Below the pieces are notes generated by a model. The model was not told the DNA's origin and ran no database searches. It saw only the letters and a program-made list of their open reading frames with translations. Source: Candidatus Omnitrophota bacterium (lineage in GTDB: Bacteria; Hinthialibacterota; Hinthialibacteria; Hinthialibacterales; Hinthialibacteraceae). Taken from it: a stretch of 64,000 bases of DNA. The number at the start of each line of letters is the position of its first letter. Positions within the stretch are counted from its first letter, which is position 1. Shown piece after piece: positions 1-10,188 of this stretch. The stretch lies in assembly GCA_013177805.1 (NCBI GenBank), contig JABLXU010000010.1, forward strand, positions 1 to 64,000, given 5' to 3'. The position numbers and the translations under genes were made by a program.

Positions 1-1287
1 CTGGATAGTCCCCGCCGGCAGTGTGGGTGTAGGACCGGCGGGAGCCGTGGGCGTGTTCGTAGGCGGAATCACAGGCGTATTCGTCGGCGGGGTAATAGGG
101 GTATGGGTCGGCGGAATCACTGGAGTGTTCGTCGGAGTGTGGGTTGGTTCCCCCGGCCGGGGAGTCGGCGTGAAGAGAACGGGCGGCGTGTTGGTCGGCG
201 TTGGGGTGTTCGTGGGGCCGGGCGTGGGTGTTTGGGTCGGCGTGGGAGTAGAAGTCGGCCTCGTACCCACCGGGCCGTGGCGGAAAATCCCCAGGTCGGT
301 GTCCTCGGCCAGATACACATGGCCGTCGAAGGCGATCACATCCAGTCCTGTGATATCTTCGAACGGTTTGTCCCAGGTCCGGTAAATGACGCGGGAATTG
401 GAGGGTTGCTCGATATCGATAATGCGCAGGCCGCCTTGGATGGACGGCTCGGTGACATGCATCGACGGTTTGAACAACACGGCGGCGTAGCAGAATTGTT
501 CTCTCAACCACACCTCCATCACTTCATTGGTACCCCAATACGCGGCAGGCAGCTGGGTGATCAATTTCGGTGTGTCGGGATTGGTGATGTTGTAGAAATT
601 AATTCCCAATATGCTTTCACCCGCCGCCAGAATATTTCCTTCCGCGGAAACACTGTTGACGACTTCAAGCGACTCGATGTAATTGACTTGCCGGAGATCG
701 CCGGGATCACTGATGTCCACGATTGCGATGCCATACCAGGTCGATACGAACGCCCGGTTGCCCACAATTTCAATATCCGTTATCGGCCACCCGTCCAGAG
801 GGATGGAACTGGAGATCGCCTGAAGATTGTTGTCGTCGGGCAGAATGGCGGCCTGGAACGCTTCATCATCCACGCCCAAAAAAATCGTGCGCCCGGATGA
901 TCTCAAGGCGGTAAGCAACTTCCCGGGCGAACCGGCGCGGCGTTCATACAAGATCTTGGGTTGGGTCAGGTTGGAGATATCCACGATCAGCAGGTTGGGA
1001 TCAAACGCCCGGTCGATGGCCACGATGGCCACGCTGCCCACCGTGGTTATGGCCGCCGCGGAGGCGGGGAGATCCAATCTGCCCCGTAAAACCGGATTGC
1101 CGCTGTCGTTCACATCATAGATCCGCAGTTGATCCGTACCGCCTACAAACAGGGTGGTCCCATCGAGATACAGGCACACCGCGGAGATGTCGATCCGTTG
1201 GATCGCGTCGATCCGGTCCTGGCCGAGCACAGGATTAGCCAACAACCCGAGTACAAACACTGGAAACAAGCGTTCGAACCTCATCAT
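1..1287 (-). CDS. LVIVD-repeat (beta-propeller-like) secreted protein with Pro/Thr-rich tail, truncated by window edge
   Basis: Minus strand opens at ATG 1287 (MMRFERLFPVFVLGLLANPVLGQDRIDAIQ...), preceded by GGAGG. Open frame to position 1 with repeats such as LLIVDISNLTQPKILYE, IAIVDISDPGDLRQVNYIES and LRIIDIEQPSNSRVIYRTW, then TPTPTQTPTPGPTNTPTPTNTPP. Absent from the ORF track because no stop lies in the window. Confidence 0.85.
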   Translation of the reverse strand, partial: MMRFERLFPVFVLGLLANPVLGQDRIDAIQRIDISAVCLYLDGTTLFVGGTDQLRIYDVNDSGNPVLRGRLDLPASAAAITTVGSVAIVAIDRAFDPNLLIVDISNLTQPKILYERRAGSPGKLLTALRSSGRTIFLGVDDEAFQAAILPDDNNLQAISSSIPLDGWPITDIEIVGNRAFVSTWYGIAIVDISDPGDLRQVNYIESLEVVNSVSAEGNILAAGESILGINFYNITNPDTPKLITQLPAAYWGTNEVMEVWLREQFCYAAVLFKPSMHVTEPSIQGGLRIIDIEQPSNSRVIYRTWDKPFEDITGLDVIAFDGHVYLAEDTDLGIFRHGPVGTRPTSTPTPTQTPTPGPTNTPTPTNTPPVLFTPTPRPGEPTHTPTNTPVIPPTHTPITPPTNTPVIPPTNTPTAPAGPTPTLPAGTIQ

Positions 1288-1465
1288 GCAACCTCCTTCC
1301 TTTTTCATGAATTTGGATTTAGCTAATTGGATTCAGCCGGCCTTGCCGTTTATTTTTCCCACTAAGAACGTTTGGCCGTCCATCGCAACGCTTGATAAAA
1401 CCGCCCCCATCCTTTTTCCTACTGGAAGATGGCCAAAGCGAAAGAATTTCCATGTTTCTCTGACA

Positions 1466-2047
1466 CTATGGCTTGTCTTTTTTGCGCTGCACAATCCGTT
1501 GGATCTCATCCAGTGGCAATTCGATCCGGTCTCCTGCCTGAATGCCATGTTTTTGGAACCAGCCTGCGTTCATCTCCAAAGCAAAAAGGCAGCGATGCCG
1601 CGACGAATAGAACCGGACTGGATCGAGCGGCCCGGGTTCCGGCGCCATTTCCTCGATGTTGCTGATGATGCCGTCTTCCCGGATAAACGCGATGGCCAGC
1701 GGTATCCGGGTATTTTTCATCCAAAACCGCATAAACAACGGTTCGTGGTACACGAATAACATGCCGTGGTTTTCCGGCATGGATTCCCGGTACATTAATC
1801 CTTGTTGCAATTCCGCCGGAGCCGAGGCGATCTCCACCTCGACCGGCACGCCGCCCAGATGGAATGTCACCGCCGGCAACGGTCCCAGCGCGCCGGGGGG
1901 CAAGGATCGCGAGTCCGGCGGCGTGTCGCAGGAAGTCGCGCCCAGCGTCATCAACGCGGCGGCCAGGAATCTCCAGCCGCGCGCTGACCGCGTCGACTTT
2001 CGAAAAACCAGCATGCGCGTTCGTTCCATCACTATATCACAACCCAT
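1466..2047 (-). CDS. DUF192 family (COG1430-like) probable lipoprotein
   Basis: Lipobox-like LMTLGATSC; core ELQQGLMYRESMPENHGMLFVYHEPLFMRFWMKNTRIPLAIAFIREDGIISNIEEM...RFYSSRHRCLFALEMNAGWFQKHGIQAGDRIEL is typical of DUF192. Confidence 0.9.
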   Translation of the reverse strand: MGCDIVMERTRMLVFRKSTRSARGWRFLAAALMTLGATSCDTPPDSRSLPPGALGPLPAVTFHLGGVPVEVEIASAPAELQQGLMYRESMPENHGMLFVYHEPLFMRFWMKNTRIPLAIAFIREDGIISNIEEMAPEPGPLDPVRFYSSRHRCLFALEMNAGWFQKHGIQAGDRIELPLDEIQRIVQRKKDKP

Positions 2048-2074
2048 GTGAAATAAGCCGGTGAATTAGCCGGC

Positions 2075-3931
2075 TCAGCCGGTTGGGCCACTGGCTTGTC
2101 CGTCGATCGCCAAGAGCATTTCCTGCACCCGGTGCCGGTACGTGGCGTGGTTGAGAACGAATTCCTGCCCCGCGCGGGCCATGGCTTCCCGTTCGTCCGG
2201 GTGGGCCGCGTAATAGGAGGCCTTCTCCCGCAACTCCTCCGGCGTACGGAAACACACCAGATGCTCACCGATTTGAAACTCCCGCTCGAGAGCCGGACGG
2301 TATTCTGTCAGCAGAAATCCTCCAGCCGCCAAAACATCATACACGCGGGGATTGGCCGAATCGACACATTGCACATGAAATACATTCACGTTGATCCGCG
2401 TGTGGTAATACACCCGGGAAAGCTCCGGATATTGAGGAGCCACCCCGGAAAAACACGGAACCAAATCCCTGGCCCATTCCGGATTCCCCCATTCAGGCGC
2501 TCCATAGGTGATCAATCCCAAATCTCGTACCGCCTGGAGAAACCGCAGCCGCCGCAGCCAGGTCGCCCGTTCTTCCAGGTACAGAACAACAAAACCCTGG
2601 TAGGGCAATCTCTCCCGCCCCGGGGATTGTTCGAAGCGTTCCTCCAGGGAGAGGGAAGGATCGCCTAAATAATCTTCCACCAATCCATCCAGGATTCGGA
2701 CAAACTCCGGATCGCGCCGAAGCCAAAACGCGCGCACTTCCTGAAAACGGTCCGCTGCCAAGGCCCCGACAAATCCGATGACCGGACCTTCCCGCGCCGG
2801 CCAGGTTTGCCCTGGACCGCATTCGGGCAACGGATGGATTCCTGCGGCAGTAGGCAATACCAAGACCTTTCCACCGCCCAACTCGCGCAGATAGGGAAGA
2901 TAGGTGGAATCGAACGAAAAGCAGATATCCGTGGCCTGCAGTTCCTCCCGGCTGGTCCGCACCCGTTTGGGGCTGTCGAGAAACCACAGGAGCTTCTGAA
3001 TGGGCAGCGGGGACAAAGCCTCGGCCCCCTGCGGCGACAGGGTGTTGCGGTTCATCCAGAACAAGACATCGGGGAAATGCTCCCGGGTATAGGCTAGCCA
3101 CACGTAGGGATTGAGAAAGTTAAGCATCCGTTGGTTTCCCCGGAACAGATTTACTTGGCAGCCTTCCTGCCGGAACGCTTCCGCGATGGGTTGGGCCAAG
3201 TAGTCATGTTCCGGTTCGACCAACAAAATCCGCCGGCCCCGGTGATCTGCCGGGCCTGCGGTTTGATAATGATCCCGGAGTTCTTGCAGATACTGCCGGG
3301 CCGCGTTGTTCACGGTTTGGGCCAGACGGATGAGGCGGTCCCGCAGGGCCGCCATCATGCGTTGCTCTTCTTCGCTTTCCACGACGCCGGTGAGCACCGA
3401 CAGCGGGGGTAAAATCCCCACCGGATTAATGGAGAAAAAATGCACGACCGCTTCCACCGCATTGTCGGTTAACAATAGGATGACGCGGTCGGAACGAAGC
3501 AGATCCGTCCAATCGAACCATTGTAATGACAAGCGGAAGAGATCGATCCGGTCTTCCACCAGCAACAGGCGCTGGGCATGGCGCCCCTTGCGCAGGTTGG
3601 GATATAACAAAAAGGGCACATACCCCAGGCCGGGACGGATGATGACAAACGTCTGCGGCGCAGTCAGGCCCGTCTCCCGGATGCGCGCTTCGGCCCATTG
3701 CCATGGGTCCTCGGGCCCGTGGATCCATTGTTTTTCGGGTAAACCGAAACTCCCAGACGGACAAGAATCCGATTTCACGCTACAAATATAGGTTTGAAGG
3801 TCCGTTTTCAGAATCTCATACCGGTTGGAGTCAACCGGTCCGGAATCAAGCACGGAGCGGTAGTGGGGATAAATCCGCAGGAGGAGATCGAGGTTCTGTT
3901 GATACAGCTCGCTGAGGGAAGGCCTATTCAC
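2075..3931 (-). CDS. CgeB-like glycosyltransferase
   Basis: 618 aa; RRILLVEPEHDYLAQPIAEAFRQEGCQVNLFRGN plus a C-terminal group-1 type region (NVNVFHVQCVDSANPRVYDVLAAGGFLLTEYRPALEREFQIGEHLVCFRTPEELREKASYYAAHPDEREAMARAGQEFV). Confidence 0.75.
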   Translation of the reverse strand: MNRPSLSELYQQNLDLLLRIYPHYRSVLDSGPVDSNRYEILKTDLQTYICSVKSDSCPSGSFGLPEKQWIHGPEDPWQWAEARIRETGLTAPQTFVIIRPGLGYVPFLLYPNLRKGRHAQRLLLVEDRIDLFRLSLQWFDWTDLLRSDRVILLLTDNAVEAVVHFFSINPVGILPPLSVLTGVVESEEEQRMMAALRDRLIRLAQTVNNAARQYLQELRDHYQTAGPADHRGRRILLVEPEHDYLAQPIAEAFRQEGCQVNLFRGNQRMLNFLNPYVWLAYTREHFPDVLFWMNRNTLSPQGAEALSPLPIQKLLWFLDSPKRVRTSREELQATDICFSFDSTYLPYLRELGGGKVLVLPTAAGIHPLPECGPGQTWPAREGPVIGFVGALAADRFQEVRAFWLRRDPEFVRILDGLVEDYLGDPSLSLEERFEQSPGRERLPYQGFVVLYLEERATWLRRLRFLQAVRDLGLITYGAPEWGNPEWARDLVPCFSGVAPQYPELSRVYYHTRINVNVFHVQCVDSANPRVYDVLAAGGFLLTEYRPALEREFQIGEHLVCFRTPEELREKASYYAAHPDEREAMARAGQEFVLNHATYRHRVQEMLLAIDGQASGPTG

Positions 3932-4163
3932 GGAAGGAGTCTTATCCTGGGCCAGATTGGTAATTTCACTTTAGCGATATAATACGGACCAAACCAAGAT
4001 GCCGGAATCCGGAATCCAGGACTCCGGGACACGGCATTCCTAAAATACCAAAAATGGCTTGGAATCCCAAGATGGATCCAATGGATCCTCGGGTGAGGTG
4101 GGATCTATGCGGGGCATTGCCCACCCAGATCCGTTCTAACGAATCATTGAAAGAAGAACCCTT

Positions 4164-5231
4164 ATGAAACGCATCCAACGAATGATATGGCTGGCTTTGA
4201 CTGGCGGATTGGTGTTTGTAACTATGGATCTCGCTTTGGCGCAATCCACGGAGAATGTAGTGCGTTGCCAATCGCTGGAGGACGTCAAGAAAGCCCGGGA
4301 AAGTGGAGCCTTGTTCTTTGAATTCCGGGGCCGCTATTGGGTGAAAGTAGGAGCGGATTACAAGGGATCGTTCAAGGATTTGGAGACCGCCCGGAAAGTG
4401 CTCCGGCAATACGGGGAACAACTCCCCGCTTCTGAACTGGCGCCTTCCGCCACGCAAGCCGTTCCCGCGACGCCCTCCGCGTCGTCTCCAGGACAAGCGC
4501 CCGAGGCCTCCGGATTGGTGTATTTCTATCCGGAGTTGGTGTTGTATCCCTTTGTGCAGCTCACTCCTAAAGGCACGCAACAATTGTTAATTCCGGGAGG
4601 AGAACCGGTTGAAACCACCCAGGTGATGATTCATCCTGAACCGTTCCAGTTCAGTGAAATTTCATTTGGCGTGATCGATCCCACCCTGATCGGCCGGCTC
4701 TTGCTGGCGGAGCAAAAACGATTGCAGGAGTTAGGCATCGATCCGCCACCGGTGACCTCCCAGCCTGGGGGAAACCGGTATTTCGCGGTCACCGGAAGCA
4801 TTTCCCCCCGTGAGGCCATCACCGTTCCCAGCGGCAGTCTCACCTGTTGGGTGGGAGCCGCGGCGGTTGGCAACGATGGTTCGGTGCTATGGCAAGCTTA
4901 TGGACCGGTGGATGCTCAAAACCGGTTCAAATGCATTGAAAAATTGACAACAACCACCATTCCGCCTCAATTCTTGCTCATCTTCACTTTAGGGAAAGGG
5001 CAACTCGCCACCAACTTGCGGCCCAAGCCTGATTTGCCCTCGTTGGATGCCACCCCCTATCCATATCATGTCCTGGCCTCGGCTACCTTGAAAATGGATG
5101 CCAACTGGCTGCCTCCTATGGAAGAGATGATGCGGGAAGAATACATGAAATTGCAAGAAGCCATGAAGCGGGGCCAACCGGTTACACCCGGTGCCCGGAG
5201 TTCTTCACAAAACCCCAAATCGCCAAGATGA
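4164..5231 (+). CDS. secreted hypothetical protein
   Basis: 355 aa with signal peptide MKRIQRMIWLALTGGLVFVTMDLALAQ; no recognised domain. Confidence 0.7.
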   Translation: MKRIQRMIWLALTGGLVFVTMDLALAQSTENVVRCQSLEDVKKARESGALFFEFRGRYWVKVGADYKGSFKDLETARKVLRQYGEQLPASELAPSATQAVPATPSASSPGQAPEASGLVYFYPELVLYPFVQLTPKGTQQLLIPGGEPVETTQVMIHPEPFQFSEISFGVIDPTLIGRLLLAEQKRLQELGIDPPPVTSQPGGNRYFAVTGSISPREAITVPSGSLTCWVGAAAVGNDGSVLWQAYGPVDAQNRFKCIEKLTTTTIPPQFLLIFTLGKGQLATNLRPKPDLPSLDATPYPYHVLASATLKMDANWLPPMEEMMREEYMKLQEAMKRGQPVTPGARSSSQNPKSPR

Positions 5232-5317
5232 GCAATCAAAGCAGAAAAATCGAAGCCGAAATAAGGGATCCACACGAAGCACCGCTTGCCAGAAACAACG
5301 CCTGAAACAACAATCGA

Positions 5318-8300
5318 TCAATCTTCCGCCTTGGCCGGAATCCGCAGCAGATCGCCCAGGTAAGCCACTAGGAGAACAAAACCGGACAACGAACCGTTAC
5401 TGGGCGAGTCTTCCCGTCCCAAGACGAAAAGGAAATCCTGTGCCATACTGAGAGCGAAATACCGCGCGGTGCAGGGAACCGGGACGGTATTGCTGACTCG
5501 GACGTTGAAACCTCCTTTGGCGTCCCGCGCGAAGAGATGGACCCTTAAGCGGCGGCTTTTTTCGGTGGTTTCGACGAGGAATCCCCGCCGGGGGGTGACA
5601 TGCATCAGACACTCCTGGCCGTTGGAATCGGTCTTGGCGACGGCCTTCCAGTCCGAATTTTTGTTTCCTTCCAATTCCTTCCGGAACAGCCATAAATGCC
5701 CAGGATCTTCTGGAAGTTTCCCGGCTAGAATCGGTTCATACCCGCTGGACAAGGTGAGAATGGCGCCGTGGCGCAATTCGGCGGGCCGTTCCTCCCGCCA
5801 CCGGGACGGCCACCAACCATTCCTTTTTCGGGTCAGCAGTTGGCGTTCTTCAAGCGATTCGCCCACCGCCCAATCCCGCTTTCCCCAGGTAAAAATCCGC
5901 AACACGCGGTGCAACGAACGGGGAGCGGGCACCCGGCGGCCTTTATCGAACGAGGGAACCTGAAAGCGCATCCCTTTGATTCGTCCATGCGCGTCGCGGC
6001 CCACCAGCAGCAAATCGTCCCCGGCTTGAGCAAACCGGACATTCCAAAGCGGTTTTGAAATGGAGGCTAAGGTTTTAAAAAGAATCGATGGATCAAGGGC
6101 CCGGCCGGTGACAGCAAAAGTATCCAAGGAGACACTGGCAATTTTGCCTTCCTCATTCATTACGATCAGCGATTCATCAGTCAAGTCGGCGGCGGTCACC
6201 CAGGGCTGAAAACGGATGACATAATTCCAACCGGCGGCATTTTCGCTGATTCTTTGAATCCACGCTTCGGTCCTTTCCCGGGCGCTCAGAACGGGTGGAA
6301 AACGCGCAATGGCTCCCTCCACGGTTCGTGACGCAATCCAACGCCGGATCGTCCGATGGATGAAGGGCGACAAAATGGCCAAAACCGCCAATCCCCACCA
6401 GCCAGGATGTTTCCGGACGGAATCGGCAAGGCTTTCGAAATCGAGAACATATTGGCCGGCTGGCGGGGCTTCGACACCCGCACTCGCGGCGATGGTCAAC
6501 GGACTCCGGCTGGATACATTCCCCGTTCCCCCCAACCATCCCGGTGGAGGTGGAAATTCCAGGGTTTGAGCGGAGGCTGGTTCCCATGATTGAGATGGAT
6601 GAGCTGGAAGTGTTTCCTCATCCTTGGATGGTTCAGGACTCGAGCCGCTTTGCGGTCCCGGCGGTCCGCCCAAATTTTCTCCAATGGGACCGGAATAGTC
6701 CCCGTCTGGCGAAGACGCGGCCGAAGACGGATCCTGTTTATCGATGCCCAATGAATCCGGTTGATCGCGAGGTTGTAAGGATAATGGGGTGTCGGCTGCC
6801 GTTTTGCTTCCCTCTGGTTTTTCCAAAAGGCCAATTTCATAATTAAAAGTCAATCCGGGCGCTGCCGTTCCATCTTTATCTTTCTCTGTAGAGGATGACG
6901 GGCCCGCCACCTGATCTCTGGGTAGTTTTTCTTTTTCAATTTCCGCTTCGTCCGTTTTTTCAGAAGCCGGATCGAATGAATGGCTCGAATCGTTGGAAAT
7001 TGTTGAATCCTTTGAGCCAGCCTTGGCGCTATCCGTGGATTTTAGGTTTGGGGATCGATCGGTTTGTGGGCCAGACTGCCCTTTTTTGGGGGAGGGATCT
7101 CCTGGCGTTTCGGATATAGATTCCGCCGGGGGAGATTCGTCCAGGGATTGCGGCGCTTGGGATTGATCGTGTCTCTCAGAATCTTCTCCCTCAGAATCTT
7201 CCTGATCTCGCGAATTAGATTCCACCAGCGGTGCGGACCTGGGATCTTGGCTCTGCGCTTGTTTTTTTTCCGAATCCGCGGACGTAATGGAGGGTGGATT
7301 GTCTGGAGGCAAAGTAGAATCAGCCGCTTTCGGTTGCATCAATTGGGACCGGCCGGAAGGAGAGTCAGTCCTCGAATCGGATTTCGTACCGGAAGACGAA
7401 CCCGCTATGCCTGTCTTCGATTGATCCAACGCCGTCGTTCTTCTCGGATTCCGTCCATTAGTGGCGTCGGCCTTTGACTCTTGCGCATTACGGCCGGTGC
7501 TGGTTGACGGGTTGAATGAGGGATTTGGCCAAGAATCTGCCGGTGGATTTTCCAGCGATTCGAGCAAGCTGGACTCGAGCGGTGGCGCTGATTCAGAGAG
7601 TGAATCCCCAAAAGCCATTCTTTCGACCACAGACGCCAGATTTTTCGTGAAACCGCCATCGTCCGCCAGGATTCCCTCCTGGCTACCTTCTGCCCGCGTC
7701 ATACTCGGACTCCGGCGGGGAGGAGAATCCCTGGCGGTGGTATAACTCAGCGAGATGTGGGGAAACACAGGCAATACGGGTTCAATTTCACCGGTAGACA
7801 CTACTTGATATTGAAAGAACCGGCCACGCCGGCTGAGAGGAACCGTTTCTTGAGATTGGGGCGGGCTCCAAGGTCCATAGGGTTGATCAATTCCAGGACT
7901 GCTGCGATAGCGGAATCGCGCCTCGATGGGGACGTGGCAAGAAAACGATAAAAATACGCCATCCCGGCCGATATCGAACTCCCCGGTTACCCCTCGCCGC
8001 GTGATGGAATCCCGCGCGGTTTTCAGCAACTCCTGCGCTTCGAGACGAGTGAGTTTCACCTCCGGGCCCCAAAACAGCGATTGTCCTCCCCCGGTGAACT
8101 GCCCTTCCCGGTAATACCAACGCCGGATTCGGTCCATGTAAACCACGACCGGATCGCTGTTTTCATTTAAAAAAAACTGGACAATCCCCCCCGGGCCTTC
8201 CCCGCTGGAGATCCATTGAAGTGTGGGGTGGTTCAAATTGGCTTGATAAAGAATCCATCTTCCCTGGTTTCTTGCGAATAACCATATCCGTCCATGGGAG

Positions 8301-8650
8301 GCCAACGGATTGGAAAAGGCATCCCCGGATGGGAAATGGCCCCACAAGTGGGGAACATCAGAAGGATCTAGGCGGTCACGGAGATAAATTACGGGAGGTT
8401 TTTGGGCTGCTACTGAATAAATTTCCCACTTGGGAGTTAAAACTTCGAGCACGGGCCGATTGCTTCCGTCCTGGAAAAAGGTCTCCTTGGGAGGAATGGT
8501 AAAACCCGCACCCCATGCCCCTAGGTAATCCAACGGCGAGGCATGCTGGACCCGGAAGATTTCATCTTCATTCGGGGTTCCCGTCTCCACCATGCCCGTC
8601 ATGATCCATGCCAGCCATAGAGTCTTGATTATCCTCATGGCCTTGCCCAT
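5318..8650 (-). CDS. large membrane-anchored hypothetical protein with long Ser/Asp/Pro-rich disordered linker
   Basis: 1110 aa; N-terminal signal (MRIIKTLWLAWIMTGMVETG), long low-complexity S/D/P/E/K linker, TM segment WWGLAVLAILSPFIHRTI, C-terminal globular region. Confidence 0.7.
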   Translation of the reverse strand: MGKAMRIIKTLWLAWIMTGMVETGTPNEDEIFRVQHASPLDYLGAWGAGFTIPPKETFFQDGSNRPVLEVLTPKWEIYSVAAQKPPVIYLRDRLDPSDVPHLWGHFPSGDAFSNPLASHGRIWLFARNQGRWILYQANLNHPTLQWISSGEGPGGIVQFFLNENSDPVVVYMDRIRRWYYREGQFTGGGQSLFWGPEVKLTRLEAQELLKTARDSITRRGVTGEFDIGRDGVFLSFSCHVPIEARFRYRSSPGIDQPYGPWSPPQSQETVPLSRRGRFFQYQVVSTGEIEPVLPVFPHISLSYTTARDSPPRRSPSMTRAEGSQEGILADDGGFTKNLASVVERMAFGDSLSESAPPLESSLLESLENPPADSWPNPSFNPSTSTGRNAQESKADATNGRNPRRTTALDQSKTGIAGSSSGTKSDSRTDSPSGRSQLMQPKAADSTLPPDNPPSITSADSEKKQAQSQDPRSAPLVESNSRDQEDSEGEDSERHDQSQAPQSLDESPPAESISETPGDPSPKKGQSGPQTDRSPNLKSTDSAKAGSKDSTISNDSSHSFDPASEKTDEAEIEKEKLPRDQVAGPSSSTEKDKDGTAAPGLTFNYEIGLLEKPEGSKTAADTPLSLQPRDQPDSLGIDKQDPSSAASSPDGDYSGPIGENLGGPPGPQSGSSPEPSKDEETLPAHPSQSWEPASAQTLEFPPPPGWLGGTGNVSSRSPLTIAASAGVEAPPAGQYVLDFESLADSVRKHPGWWGLAVLAILSPFIHRTIRRWIASRTVEGAIARFPPVLSARERTEAWIQRISENAAGWNYVIRFQPWVTAADLTDESLIVMNEEGKIASVSLDTFAVTGRALDPSILFKTLASISKPLWNVRFAQAGDDLLLVGRDAHGRIKGMRFQVPSFDKGRRVPAPRSLHRVLRIFTWGKRDWAVGESLEERQLLTRKRNGWWPSRWREERPAELRHGAILTLSSGYEPILAGKLPEDPGHLWLFRKELEGNKNSDWKAVAKTDSNGQECLMHVTPRRGFLVETTEKSRRLRVHLFARDAKGGFNVRVSNTVPVPCTARYFALSMAQDFLFVLGREDSPSNGSLSGFVLLVAYLGDLLRIPAKAED

Positions 8651-9133
8651 TTCCCGCTTTCGATGTCAAAACATAATACAACACAATATATTGTATAGCC
8701 AAAATCATGCCGGATGAACACAAGAGTAGGGAAGCATATTGATTCATTGATGATCCACATGAATCCTGAATTGGTTTTCGACATGCAGGTGTTGGTTTGT
8801 ACTCATTTCGATTCGAGTTCCTTTTAGGGTATTGGACGTGATTTCATTTTGGCTGGACGGTTTAGCTTGAGGTTTGCTTTCTCCCAAGTTCTCTCTTTTT
8901 GGGAAACCGTGCTTCGGCTGGTTTGCTTTTTGAGAATTTATGTAACGTTTTGAATCATCAATCTTCCCCCGAATGGATTTTCCGGCCAGTTCTTGTCCCC
9001 TTGCCTGCGTGGATGTAAATGGATAGAGTGATCATTTACAGCAATGCCAAACTCGGGAGGGAATGCGTTTCCCCCGGCTACCGGTTTCACCTAAACAACG
9101 CGAAAAAGATAGAAAAAGGATAGAGAGGTACCG

Positions 9134-9862
9134 ATGAAACGAAGTCGCTCATTTCTTCTGCTCGCTTTGGCCTTGGGGATGGCGGTTCTCGCGGGTGGCC
9201 TAGCCTCTAGGATATCCGCGGCGGATTCCGTGGGACTCCGGCCGGTCCCTTCCACCGGAGAAGAAAAACTTGTGAGTGAGAATCCATCGAACGTGAATCA
9301 GCCGGCTGGCGTGGACGCCAAAGACGAACTGGCCGTGTTGGAGACCAGCGCCGGGCGGATCGTGCTGCGCTTTTTCCCCGATGTGGCCCCCAACCATGTG
9401 GCCAATTTCAAGAAGTTGGCACGGGAGCAATTCTATGACGGAACCAAGTTCCACCGCGTGATCAAGGGATTCATGATTCAAGGCGGGGATCCCAACACGA
9501 AAAAAGACGATATATCGAAGTGGGGAACTGGAGGACCTGGTTATAATATCAAGGCGGAATTCAACGACCGGCCCCACAAGCGGGGAACGTTGTCAATGGC
9601 GCGTTCCGGTCATCCGGACAGCGCGGGATCGCAGTTTTTCATTTGCCACGCGGACGCGCCGCATTTAAATAAACAATACACCGTGTTTGGAGAAACAATG
9701 GAAGGCATGGAGATCGTGGATAAAATCGCCACTGCCCCGGTGAAGAGCGATCCGCAAGGAAACCGCAGCCTGCCGGTGACACCGGTGGTGGTCAAGCGGG
9801 CGTTGATCATGACCCCCGCCGAGTACGAGAAATACAAAAACTCCACCCCGCAACCGGAATAG
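9134..9862 (+). CDS. cyclophilin-type peptidyl-prolyl cis-trans isomerase, exported
   Basis: Signal peptide then VLETSAGRIVLRFFPDVAPNHVANFKKLAREQFYDGTKFHRVIKGFMIQGGDP...FNDRPHKRGTLSMARSGHPDSAGSQFFICHADAPHLNKQYTVFGETMEGMEIVDKI. Confidence 0.97.
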   Translation: MKRSRSFLLLALALGMAVLAGGLASRISAADSVGLRPVPSTGEEKLVSENPSNVNQPAGVDAKDELAVLETSAGRIVLRFFPDVAPNHVANFKKLAREQFYDGTKFHRVIKGFMIQGGDPNTKKDDISKWGTGGPGYNIKAEFNDRPHKRGTLSMARSGHPDSAGSQFFICHADAPHLNKQYTVFGETMEGMEIVDKIATAPVKSDPQGNRSLPVTPVVVKRALIMTPAEYEKYKNSTPQPE

Positions 9863-9897
9863 TGTACAATCGGTTGGAGAAGTGGAAAAACGAATCC

Positions 9898-10172
9898 AGC
9901 TTGGGGTGTGCTAAGCGGGGAGTTAGCGGTGCCCTGTACCTGCAACCCGCTACAGCAGGGCCGAATTCCCTTTCCCCGGGACACGTTTGTGAGGCAGCGC
10001 CGCGTAAGGAGTGTTGAAGGACAGGTCCTGCGCAATGCCGGCTCTCGAACCAGGTCAGGTCCGAAAGGAAGCAGCCTTAAGAGAAAACCGGCATGTGCCG
10101 CGGGGGTGCCCGTCTGGAGCCACCTGCGCGGTGGCGCTTGGAAGCGTTGTTTCAAAGAAAGGGTGCACACCC
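9898..10172 (+). ncRNA. ffs: signal recognition particle RNA, large type with Alu domain
   Basis: Alu-domain motif gtgctaagcggggagttagcggtgccctgtacctgcaacccgctacagcagggccgaattccc; S-domain ggtcctgcgcaatg...caggtcaggtccgaaaggaagcagccttaagagaaaaccggcatgtgccgcgggggtgcccgtc; ends ...gggtgcacaccc. Strong resemblance to Bacillus scRNA. Exact ends approximate. Confidence 0.95.
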
Positions 10173-10188
10173 CTTCGAGTTCTCACCC

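Noticed and set aside
23-900. Plus-strand ORFs 23..385 (Gly/Val-rich) and 103..900
   Set aside because: Antisense to the LVIVD-repeat gene; Gly/Val repetition is the complement of Thr/Pro-rich coding sequence.
9054-9076. Hairpin and gccaaact...ggctaccgg sequence upstream of the cyclophilin gene, considered as a c-di-GMP (GEMM) riboswitch
   Set aside because: The conserved GEMM core (GCAAACC...GACGCAAAGCC) is not present; only a generic hairpin is visible.
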